A program made the position numbers and the translations under genes. 64,000 bases of DNA from Isoetes taiwanensis (taxonomy: Eukaryota > Streptophyta > Lycopodiopsida > Isoetales > Isoetaceae). Under the pieces are notes generated by a model. That model ran no database searches. It was not told the DNA's origin and saw only the letters and a program-made list of their open reading frames with translations. Positions 36,401-46,558 of the stretch are shown one piece after another. The DNA lies in the NCBI GenBank assembly GCA_021234155.1, contig JAJEKV010000092.1, positions 1,180,001 through 1,244,000 on the forward strand, in the 5' to 3' direction. How positions within the stretch are numbered: the stretch's first letter is position 1; every line of letters starts with the position of its first letter.

Positions 36401-38623
36401 TGGGCAAACCGGGTGAATCCGCGCGAATGGCCTCTGCGTCGCGAACGCAGACGCGTTTGGCGCGGTCTCACCCGGGTGGGCCAATTCTAGCTATTTTTGG
36501 ATATTTTTAACAAATTTAAAGTGCTACACTGCATTTCTAGACAATTTTTAAGCATTCTAGCAACTTTTAGTATGAAATTTGGATCAATTTTGCCCTAAAT
36601 CAAGTGACTATGCTACTTAGCCAATTAAGAGCATTTTAAGTAAGATGCAAAGGATTCTACTACAATTAATTTATACAAGAATATTTTTATATCCTACAAG
36701 CAATTAATTTATAGTAAATTTACTTCTAATGAGTAAAACAATGTACATGAAAACTTATATTTATATAGTTTGCTAGACTGGGGCTCTTCACGGCTTCTCC
36801 TTGCGAATTCTCCTCACCGGGTGGAGGTCTTTGGGCCTGCTTGGTATGGATCGCAAGAGAGGTTGCCTTCTTCAAAAGTTGTACCAGCTCCACCTCTACT
36901 ACCTCTGCAGGGCTCCGGACCATCAAGGGTGCAGATCTTGGTCTCCCTCGGCTTTGGCCGCCTCGTGAGATCCCGCCGTCGTTGATGTGGTTCGGTGAGT
37001 CGTGGCCCATCTTGAACTCCCGGATAGACGTTTGATGTAGGCTCGAAAGAGACTTTACGGATCATCGGACCGGTACGCCATTGGCAATGCCAAATATCTT
37101 TGAAAGCAGCTCTCATCGCGTCTTGGGGATTTGGCCCATGGCGAACCTTCTTCTGAGAATCGAAATGAGGTGGTGGAGGCTTGCTTTTCGACCACAGTCG
37201 GCTACCTTGTCGATCCATTGGTGGAGATAAATCACGCATGCTTTGCCTTCTTCTTCTCGTACTCCATATCTTGCTTCAGCTTTAAGTAGCTTCTCACCAT
37301 GTTGCCCCCCTTGACTGCATTGGATATGGTTCTTAGAGCATAGGCCTGGTCTGCGTTCTTCCTCCTCCTTCTCCTCTTGTTCGTCTTGCTACACACTCTC
37401 CCTATGCCTAGCTTTACGCCTCTTTGTTTGTTTCTCCCTTGCCTACGTCTCTTCCTTCCTTTTCTTCCGCATTGATTTTCGCTCCCCTTCTTCTGCTGTT
37501 CTGGCCATGGAGTTGCTTTCGTATTGCCGGGGTTGGTCCCTCTTGCTTCTTTGCTCCCTATTCTTCACGGTGTTGGGGTTGCTCCCTCTTTGTCGAGGTT
37601 GCTCTTGCTACTTGCTCTTCACCTGCTCTCCCACATTCTTTGGGGTTGCTCACATTCTTGAGGTTGCTCTCGCTACTTGCTCTTCCTCTGCTCTCCCCCC
37701 TCTTTGGGGTTGCTCCTATTCTTGAGGTTGCTCTCGCTACTTGCTCTTCCCACGCCCGAAGCAGGCGCCCACGATCTCAATTCCCCAAGTCTTGCGATCA
37801 TTAAAACAAGTGCTAAGTCGTTGCTCCTCCATGAGTGAAACGATTCGTCTGAAGAGCTTGAGTGGCTAAGTTCGTCGTCTGGCCTAAGTCGCAGGGCCTC
37901 AAGAATTTGCGTGTTGCCGCCCACCGTGAGTGCTTCAAACGTTCCGGTGCAAGCTGGAGCTTCCAACCTTCCTAGCTACTTGTTTGGTCCTCTCCACAGC
38001 TTGGCTTCCTTGATGGTGGCCTCTTCGAGCGATCTTGCCTCTATCTCCACGGCTCCTTTGGATCGATCTCGTCGGCTGTTCATTCGGTGGACGCTCTTAT
38101 GGCAGCTTCGGAGATTAGCTTATAATTCGCCTTACAAGGGTAAAAGAGAGGTTCAAGCTACCATTTGGGGAACTTCTAGGGAGTAGAGGTGCTTCCATAG
38201 ATTTATTAGCTACTTTTTCTTAAGAGTAAATTTTATTATAACTATGGGTTAATAATTAAGGTACTTCCCCTAATCACTTAACTATTTCTCCAAATTTCCT
38301 AATTCCTTTTTGGGCCAAGTAGTGGTCATTTCACGCCATTTTCTTTCAAGCTTTATTTTGAGCGATTTCTCATTCAATTTTTCACTTGAAAGGTGCGGTT
38401 CATGAACAACTTGAGCTCAAATTTACTAGAAGGTTTCTTTTGACTATATTATTTCTACCACTTAGACTATACTTAATCTAATTACGACCCTACTATTGGG
38501 AAAAAATTTCTCCCACATTTCGTGGTTCAAGACTGGAATTCTCATTCCATTCCTTAGCTAGGCCAGTTAGTCTACCTATTCAGGGATATGGTCAGTGCTA
38601 GCTCTTGGTCAACCAAGAACATT
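33463..38623 (-). other. gag/leader interior of second element, not readable
   Basis: By position this should hold gag, protease and the leader. Short minus-strand frames exist (35522-35812, 36726-37239, 37673-37966), but I see no zinc knuckle, capsid motif or protease motif. A CT-rich tandem repeat of about 57 bp with ttgaggttgctctcgctact runs from about 37575 to 37750. The hairpin repeats at 36037-36474 are listed separately. Confidence 0.5.
36037..36474. repeat. family of long GC-rich hairpins
   Basis: A roughly 63-bp stem-loop (36156-36218) has outer arms GGGTGAATCCGCGCCAA and TTGGCGCGGTTTCACCC and an inner stem TGCGTT/AACGCA around GAGA. Its right half is duplicated in tandem (36228-36272, period 54). 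A diverged complete hairpin lies at 36411-36474 (GGGTGAATCCGCGCGAA ... GGCGCGGTCTCACCC). A lone left arm lies at 36037-36062. There is no coding role. Confidence 0.8.
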
Positions 38624-38635
38624 GCTCTGATACCA
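38624..38635 (-). other. primer-binding site, tRNA-Met
   Basis: The plus strand reads GCTCTGATACCA, i.e. TGGTATCAGAGC on the minus strand, one base from the end of the 5' LTR. It is the classic initiator-Met primer site of plant LTR retrotransposons. Confidence 0.95.
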
Positions 38636-38636
38636 T

Positions 38637-40279
38637 TGTGATGCTCCCTGCTAAATATATGGCGCCCGGCCGTACACTCGGCAGGAAATCCCCCATCCGG
38701 TCCATCAACCGCATGGGCCCTCCGTCTAACCCGCACTCTGAGAGAATCCTAGTGCGGGCAGGGGACACGAAGGTGTCTTGCGCGCCCTTCCCCTATGGGC
38801 TCCTATCACAGCGGAAACATAAACAACGTCAGAACTAGCAATAACAACACAACATACTACCTCGAGGGGCAGTCCATCACATATCCATAGGAGCAAAGAA
38901 GATAATCATAAACCATAAAACATAAGAGCTCCTACCCATGGCTCTGACTCATAAGGAGGATGACTGACTGGCTAGGCCTCAAGATAGAGCAGAGGTCATA
39001 ACAATGGCGAGGGCTGGCATAAGACTATGGCTAGGGTTGACCACTCCATCCGCCCCTCCTGTGCATACTTTGCAGATGGGCTCAATCAGGCTCTGGCATG
39101 ACTCTAGCCTTCCGGATACGCAATCCCATGGCATCACCCATGGGGACTACTCCAGGTTGCATCTCCCTGGTCCGTCGAGGCAGGAAGGGTTGCATCTCCC
39201 CTTCCCGGGGTCTAGAGGTTCCACGGGCGGCTAGAGAATCGTGGCGACACACGATTCATACCCGACTGAACCCCCCAAAACAAGAGCCAAGCCGACACTT
39301 GCAACTCTTGAGAGGCAGGGCGACACCATCGCCTCAGGAGGTGTCAGACCCATGCTCGGCCCACATGAAGTGACCGACCATAAGCCTAGCCCACTATGGG
39401 ATCCCCCGTAGCCCCCACTCGGCAAGGATCCTCCCTCCGCATTGCCTCTAGCCCCGTTGTGTAGTGCTGAGTCACATCATAGCCTCCATAGCCCGGTGGG
39501 TTCCTATGCACAGGCCACAACTAATAGGAACTAAGGGATCTAATCTAGGAGCATACTACATATGGCTCTAGGTCTCTACCCCCCTTCCCAATACAAGAGG
39601 AGCAAACATGATCAACCATCGTCACATAATCATCACATCATGAGAATAATCTTAAGAACATCTTAACCTAATCATACAAATCTAATTTACAGTTAGGGTT
39701 CCTTGATTAGGGTTCAAGATGATGCATGAGGGTTCTAGGATGGCTCTACCCTAGATACAAGATACTAACTCATCTGGAATGTTAATTCCAGATGAACTAC
39801 TATGACTACTACTCTACATACCTGCTCCTGAAGCACTCCCTCCCAATCCTGGCATCTCCATGGTCTTCGAAGTGTTCGAGGTAGCTCCCACTCCTGCTGA
39901 TGCGTTCACGCTCCGGGGGCTGCTGTGCTAGGCTATGCCACAGCAGACGGTTCTCGAAACAGAGTTTCGAGCGCGAAGAAGGTTCCCAGACTGTTGGAGC
40001 CAGAAAAGAGGCCTAGGGTTAGGGTTTAGGCCTTTATAGGTTAGGGTTCACATGTTATGCCACGTGGCTCCAATAGGGTAAGGCCGTGTGGCGGGTGCCC
40101 AATAGGTTAAGGCCACGTGGAAAATGGTCTTAACCTAAGGTTGGCTAAGTTATATGAATAACTTAGTCATGCCCCCTAGTGCCACAATCTATGGTATACA
40201 AGGCTATGAAGATAGACTTGTATAGTGACGGGTCCAGGAATATACGTATTTATAGCGTATATTCCCCTGGAACGTCACA
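38637..40279 (-). repeat. 5' LTR of second element (minus strand)
   Basis: 1643-bp partner of 29018-30664. Promoter text matches it (TATAAAGG as the complement of 40031-40038). Only a handful of substitutions and single-base indels separate the two repeats. Confidence 0.93.
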
Positions 40280-41151
40280 ATTACACACTGAAATAACAGT
40301 GAAATCATTATACTGAAATCACATTGAAATCATTACAGTTAAAACCATGTTTCAATTCACCATGTCAAAACATGTTCAAAACAGTGAAATTATTACACTG
40401 TTCAAAACTGAAATGATCTGTTTCAAAAGATCTTTCAAAACAGTCAGCTATCAACAAGATCAAGTGTCATTGAAATTTCAGAAACCTATCAAGATCGAGC
40501 ACCATCAGGAAGCTATGAAGAAGATCCAGCACCATTGAAATTTTGCATTGCCTGCTTCAACATGTCACTGAACATCCCTGCAAGAACTGTTGGATCTGGC
40601 AGATTACAGTTGTAAAAAGTACAGTTGTTATTGGTAGTCACCCATAAAACACTGTCCTCCACTATTATTGATTGTTGAATCCACAATCTTCAATCCATTC
40701 AACTGCGGATACTGCTTTTCAACTTCATCCCAAAAATCATTGTCAAACTCTGGATCATACTTCACAATATTACCACCATTACTAGTCTTAAGTAATTCCT
40801 TTCCCTGCATAATTCACAGAAATATATTAAAATGAATCTAGATACAAATGAAATCAAGATCTAAAACCTAGATACAAATGAAACCTAGATCTCAAACCTA
40901 GATCTGAAACCTATATACAAATTAAACCTAGATCCTAAATGACTAACAGTAGAAACTTAACAAATACCTTAACAGTAGAAACTTGCTCCAAATCGACATG
41001 CATCAAGTCAGCAGAAGCTTCCTTTTCCTGAGAAAACCAACAATTCAAATGCATAAAATCAGCAAAACAAGGAATCTAAAATAAATGACAGAAAAATAAA
41101 TAAGAAAAAATAATACCATAATTTTCGAGCTTTCCTCACAAGCTGTCTCAT

Positions 41152-41181
41152 AACAAGGTTTAAAATGAAACGCACTTATTT
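41152..41181 (+). repeat. T1 left terminal inverted repeat
   Basis: It begins AACAAGGTTTAAAATG and continues AAACGCACTTATTT, and is matched in inverse orientation at 50077-50106 with one difference (position 6). The box AAACGCACTT is repeated inverted a few bases further in, making a small palindrome (AAACGCACTT ... AAGTGCGTTT). Confidence 0.85.
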
Positions 41182-42389
41182 AAGAAGTGCGTTTGAAAGA
41201 TTCCTTTATAAAAATTGGAAACTTGAAAAAAATGGACAAAATAGGGAGCAAAATAGATTGTTGAGCAAATAGCATTCGAAATACCCCAAAAAAAGCAACA
41301 TTTTTGAAGCCTTTTCATTTTTTAAGAAGGGCAAAAAAAAAAAAAGCTTGTTTTGAGGAGAAAGACATTACATTTAAAAACTCATTAAGTATTTGTTGTT
41401 GAAAATAGAAGGAAATATAGTTTTGTGTTTTTGCAAGCTTAATATAAGTACTAAGAAAATCAAACATAGAAAAGAGAAAGAGTCTGAAATCATGAATCAA
41501 AAAAAGAATTGTTCTAATTAAGCATTGTTGAAGAGACAAAGTTTTCAGTTGAGAAATCTTCATCAAAATATATTAAAATTCGTAACACATAGATTACAAT
41601 GAAAGATAGTTTAAAATGCTGTCTGTATAAATTTATACGGGAGGTGGCTCTTCCCAGTCCACAGGACTCTCTCTCCCCTTAGGATCAGTCTCTTGCGAGG
41701 TTATAATAGCAGAGACGCCCCCTTCTGATTCCAATGGTACAGGTACAGGCTGTTTCTCTGGCTCAGGCACCACAGGCTCCAGATCGACGAACTCCACCTC
41801 CTCATTTCTTCTTCCCGTAAGTGGAGGCTGGATTTCTGTATATGTGCCTTTTACATCGCCAGCACCATTTTTTGCTCCCAATTCCTCGTTTTCATCAGGA
41901 AAGGATTCACAAGAGCTTATCCTGGTCCTGATGAAACTTATTTTGTCCGGGTCTATGTCGACGGAGACAACATTGCGCCCCTGCTTAAGGGCGCAAACTG
42001 CTGTGGTGCCTGAGCCAGAAAATGCGTCTAAGATCCAAATCCCCTGTGGCGAAAACCATCAGATCAAATTATTTATAAGTCGCCGTGGCTTCGATAATGG
42101 GACACCACACGCCTTTGTCGCCATTTATTGGGTCTCTTAATTTTTGCAAAACCGCCGGGAACTGAAACGCATTGCAGGGAGGAGTCTTTTCATTCTGCGT
42201 ATTAAAGTGAACCATGGTTTTTTTGGCGTCTGCGCTGTAAAACCCTATGTGAAAGTGCTCGAAACAACTTACTAAGCGCGGACCACCACCATGACCCTTA
42301 ACGTTTGTTTTAAGCCTGCCAAACAGCACAACAATGAAATATTAGTAAAATAAAAACAAGGAAAATAAGTTAGCTCAAGTGAGTGTGGC

Positions 42390-42551
42390 GGTATAAATTT
42401 ATACCGGGGTTGCCTTTATGTATAAATTTATACCAGGGGTTGCTTGCGGTATAAATTTATACCGCTGCCGCAAGCAAGTATAAATTTATCTGATTATTGC
42501 CTTGCTATATAAATTTAAACCTTAGGGCGGTTGTGGTATAAATTTATACCG
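42390..42551. repeat. palindrome cluster A (about 6 copies)
   Basis: Copies of GGTATAAATTTATACC and near-variants lie in an intron of the methyltransferase gene. Around 42440-42477 the dyad extends outward as TTGCTTGCGG ... CCGCAAGCAA, with a few unpaired bases. Confidence 0.9.
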
Positions 42552-43627
42552 TGGGAGTTACTAAAAAGAAAAGCGTTAAATGTTAAGCTTACCAAATGCG
42601 ATTTTCAAAGCGGCATTACGCATACCCTCCCATAGGTTTAAGCACCGACATTGTTTGTAGGTCCGAATGGAAAATGATGACCCTCCGGTTAGCGTGATAA
42701 GGTGACTTCCTTTAGGCCTTCCAAAAAGAGTGGACTTGCACGCGTGAAAGCCTCCTCGTCAAAAAGCGGCGTCCTTAATTTTGAAACCATAGGGAATATC
42801 TCGCAATGCATAATGTGAAGTTACGCTTCTCCAAAAGTGTCCCCAGCCTCGTGCGATCACCCTCAACAACTCTGTACATGCAAATTTGACCAAACGTTGT
42901 AAATCTTTCATAAGAAGTGTCAAAGCCGCTAGTGGCGACCTCCTTTCCCCTCGCTCGATTGCCTTAAGTCTCTGCCTCTCTTCCTTGGCCCTCTGAACCA
43001 GGTTTAAAAATCCAGCGAGGAGCCCCTTTTTCTTGTTCTCAGAAGAATATTGTGAGAAAAAGGCACAAACACGTAACATATTTTTAGCAAAACTTACCCG
43101 ACCACTAAAGTTAACAAATGTGCTCTCTAATAATACTATCGGTGGTACAACTTGGGTAGAGAAGCTTGCACTCCTCCCAGTCCTCAAGGTTTAGCCGCTT
43201 CATTAACTCACCGCGGTAACAATGTCTTTCCTGATTGCAAGAGAAACATGTTGTAAGACCGAGAAAATGTAGAAGAAAGACGGCATTGCAAATGTGGCTT
43301 ACGTCTTAGCTTCCTTGGCCATTTCGTCTAATGTAAATTCCTTGGCCACGACTTTTTCCAAAAGGCGAACAAAAATTTCTTTGCTTTTTAATCCCTGTAA
43401 CTGCGTCCAGGGTACAATGCTCATATTTTTCTGTTTTAATTCTCCACCCTTTTTTGGTTTTTCCTGCGAGGAGCTGGCTTGCTCTTTAAGCTCACCATCT
43501 TGAACATACAAAAATTCTTTCTTGAAGATCCCACACCGTAAATGGACAAACGCCATTAGTTTAGTGTTGCTTAAGCGTAAGAGAATATGTTGCGATCTAC
43601 TTTCTAAATACGCGTGGTGTGTAGTCA

Positions 43628-43971
43628 CGGTATAAATTTATACCGTCCCCCGGACCGATTAATAAATTTATATGCACGACTAGTCGCGGTATAAATTTAT
43701 CGTGCGTGCCCGCTGACCACGATATAAATTTATCTGCGTGCCCGCCCGATATAAATTTATACCGCGACTAGGCACGGTATAAATTTATACCGCGACTAGG
43801 GACGGTATAAATTTATACCGTCTTGGGACCCCGGTATAAATTTATCTGGCGACTAGGCGCGGTATAAATTTATCACTGCGTGCCGGGCTATGTATAAATT
43901 TATACCGTCCCTAGTCGCGTATATAAATTTATCTGGTGGCCCGCACGATATAAATTTATACCGTCTTGGCG
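43628..43971. repeat. palindrome cluster B (about 12 copies)
   Basis: Twelve copies or part-copies of the TATAAATTTATA dyad are spaced 20-35 bp in the intron between the linker exon and the ParB-like exon. Several have a decayed right arm (ATTTATCTG instead of ATTTATACC). Spacers share the text gcgactagg. Confidence 0.9.
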
Positions 43972-45017
43972 CACTTGTAAACACGCTAAACACTACAAAA
44001 CATAGAAAGAAGAGCAGCTTCTTACTTGACCATCTCTGAATGCCAGCTGAAAGTAGTTATCGTATTGCTTTACTGCCATAATGGGCTTCTTATCATAGTC
44101 ATAGCTGAGGCAGCACTCTGTCACGCAGGCTTCTCGAAGCTCCTGCAGCTTGTTCTTTTGCTTTTTAAAATCCTCTCCATACATTTGTTTAAATTCCACG
44201 TACTCACGGTGCATAAAACGGATCTTGTCTATTAAACTCATTTTTAATCTGAAGTCATTGTCGAGATTATGACTCACGGCAATGACTTTTGCTTCTTCAT
44301 CTGTTACACCAACGTATATATGTGCTTCTACGCTCTTCCACACTTCGTTACGGCTTTCCTCTTTTGCTAGTTCTTTCCTTGCCTTGTAACTATGTGTGCC
44401 TCCAAGAACGTAGTATGTGTAATCTTCAAGTCACCTTCTTGTAATCTTTTAGTTGGTTGCACTCGACTCCGTCCACCATAACAACTAGTGGCGACACATG
44501 GGCATGAGGATTTCTTCTCATTCTTTGTTTCAAGATAGCCACATGTGCCGCGACATCTGACTTCCTGACTGTAGCACTCGACCCCATCTTCATTTTTAGG
44601 TGGCCTCTTAATGGTGCTCAATGTCAAAGAAATAGTTTGCTTTAGCGGTTTAGTGTCATTCACCCGCTTGAGAATAGCACTTGATTTATCTGCAGGCTTC
44701 ACAACAATATCTGCTCCAGGGGCCTTCTGAAGAGCTTCTGTTGACTCCTCTATAGTCAAAGCCTTTGTGCCTCTAGATTTCTTTTTTTTGTAGGAGCCTG
44801 TGTATCTACTACGAGGGAATGCTTTCTACCCTTTCCCTTTGTTACCACCGGGTTCCTCTTCCTCTTCTTCTTCTACTTCCTCGTCCTTCTCTTCAAACTC
44901 TTCGATAGGAGTCGGTACCGAGAGACCTTTGACCAACTTTGTTTCTTCAAGAAGCACAACCCGACATTAAAATGTCCACTATATCCTCAGTAATGCGGGG
45001 TTAAGTTAGGAAGATGA

Positions 45018-45035
45018 CGGTATAAATTTATACGT
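45018..45035. repeat. single palindrome copy
   Basis: The core GGTATAAATTTATAC lies just left of the first exon-intron border of the methyltransferase gene, again in non-coding DNA. Confidence 0.85.
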
Positions 45036-45650
45036 AAAGACACTAAACAATACTTACATGGCCACTCTTGTAATTGTCACCACGTACTCTTGCACATCTT
45101 TGGGTTTGCACATGCTTATTCAAGCATTTTACTTTCAAGAACGTGAAGACTTCCCCTTGTCATGCATGCACTTCATTAAGATTTCATCATCGACCTCTCA
45201 GTAGCAATAAGGTTGATAATTTCACCCGGCGGGGTAATAATCGTCACTCTTGTACTTGCCCTTCCCCGATTGATGACACAAGTAAAGGTGCGCCTCGATT
45301 GGGTTTGCTCTCTCTTGCACCCCCGTGGACGTTACCACGTCCCTGTCTTTCGGTTCAGATGTATGCGGGCTCTATTGGTGCGACCTTTGATGGTGGCCCC
45401 TTGTTTACAAACTTGATCCCGGGGCTGGAAAAAGCGTAAAGAAGGCCATTTTTATGCAAGAAACAGAACCTTTTTCGACCTTTTGTACCATAAAAACAGT
45501 AAAAATAGAGGCGAAAAGAGCATAAAATCTACACTAAATTATCACTTTATTTGTGTTATTTAAGCTTAAAACGCAAGAATATTACTGAAATTTTAAGGTT
45601 TGCGACATTTCTTTAAGCACTAGACACCAAGATTCCAAAATGGTTCTGGA

Positions 45651-46161
45651 TCGGTATAAATTTATACCGCTCGAGAACACGAGCGGTATAAATTTATACC
45701 GAACTGCAATACGATCGGTATAAATTTACACCGCGGTGCTCGGCGATATAAATTTATACCGTTCGAACACCGATCGGTATAAATTTATACACCGGGTGCT
45801 CGGCGGTATAAATTTATACCGTTCGAGGACACGATCGGTATAAATTTATACCGCGGTGCTCGGCGGTATAAATTTATACTGATCGTATTTTGCGAACGGT
45901 ATAAATTTATACCGCTGAAAGCACCTCTCGTATAAATTTATACCGATCCAGAACTATATCGGTATAAATTTATACCGACTGTGTTCTAAAACGGTATAAA
46001 TTTATACCGCTCGAACACCTGCGGTATAAATTTATACCGATCCAGAACTATATCGGTATAAATTTATACCGATTATTCGAACGGTATAAATTTATACCGC
46101 CGTTAACGGCGGTATAAATTTATACCCATCGAAGGCTAACCATCGGTATAAATTTATACCG
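45651..46161. repeat. palindrome cluster C (about 17 copies)
   Basis: This is the densest array: about 17 copies of CGGTATAAATTTATACCG at roughly 28-32 bp centre to centre, between the divergent T1 genes. Spacers often pair with themselves (for example GCTCG ... CGAGC), so neighbouring palindromes can form larger hairpins. The regular spacing of about three helical turns would put sites on one face of the helix. Confidence 0.92.
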
Positions 46162-46415
46162 TAAGCTTACACTCTAGCAGATTAAAACAAAAGAGAAACT
46201 AGAACAGTACGGGTAGTAGACTTACGTGGCCATGACAGTATAGACCCGCGTATAGACGTTCCGGAGAGCAAATAAGGGGGGGTATATAAGCCGCATCACG
46301 ACTTCGACTCAAAGCGTGATAGAAAATAGGGTGGCGGTACCCTTAAAGTACCTCGCTAAGTGCCGCTTCATATAAGCTTCTCCATAAAGTTTTCAATACA
46401 AGTGTCGTGAGTTTT

Positions 46416-46557
46416 TCGTATAAATTTATACGCTACGTTCTATGTTGCCCTCCTCTCAGATAAATTTATACCATCTCCAGATAAATTTATCTGATCACCC
46501 GCCTTAAGTTTTTCTTCCCTGTATAAATTTATACCAACTCTGTATAAATTTATACCG
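46416..46557. repeat. palindrome cluster D next to the transposase start
   Basis: Five copies lie here; the last (about 46542-46557) ends one base before the ATG at 46559. Since the core contains TATAAA, these copies could act as TATA elements as well as protein-binding dyads. They are too close to the ATG to be its only promoter unless the transcript starts are unusual. Confidence 0.85.
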
Positions 46558-46558
46558 T

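Larger units (their letters stand above)
29018..40279 (-). mobile_element. second LTR retrotransposon, Ty3/Gypsy, interior decayed
   Basis: Direct repeats 29018-30664 and 38637-40279 (about 1645 bp each) start TGTGAC/TGTGAT and end GTCACA. They are flanked by identical 5-bp target duplications ATTAC (29013-29017 and 40280-40284). On the minus strand the primer site TGGTATCAGAGC (tRNA-Met) follows the right-hand LTR. A polypurine tract precedes the left-hand one, so the element runs right to left. The interior, about 8 kb, keeps only scraps of gag-pol. The two LTRs differ by only a few bases, so a defective copy moved recently with outside help. Confidence 0.95.
41633..45420 (-). pseudogene. 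T1 ParB-like plus DNA amino-methyltransferase gene, multi-exon, frameshifted
   Basis: Read right to left. A first exon ends CAT|GTAAGT near 45057. An acidic exon (about 44960-44820, with FEEKDEEVEEEEEE) runs on into a Cys-rich part (about 44640-44480: VECYSQEVRCRGTCG). A ParB-like segment is at 44026-44343 (HIYVGVTDEEAKVIAVSHNLDNDFRLKMSLIDKIRF). A linker exon is at about 43303-43618, and methyltransferase exons lie at about 43080-42600 and 42315-41633. Motif IV reads DIPYG (42786-42800). Motif I is LDAFSGSGTTAVCALKQGRN with DAFSGSG at 42008-42028, followed by VVSVDIDPDK. Motif IV before motif I is the beta-class order of N4-cytosine/N6-adenine methyltransferases (PF01555-like). A frameshift follows DIPYG, another lies near 42080, and a TGA sits just before motif I. 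ParB-like plus N4/N6-methyltransferase pairings are known in prokaryotes and phages. The final stop TAA is part of a palindrome copy. Confidence 0.75.

Noticed and set aside
36814-37239. gag of the second LTR element
   Set aside because: Position fits, but no zinc knuckle or capsid motif could be read; left undefined.
45651-46161. CRISPR-like array
   Set aside because: Repeats are perfect palindromes of about 18 bp with short, self-similar spacers of 10-15 bp in a plant nuclear context, with no cas genes. Spacing and spacer length do not fit CRISPR.
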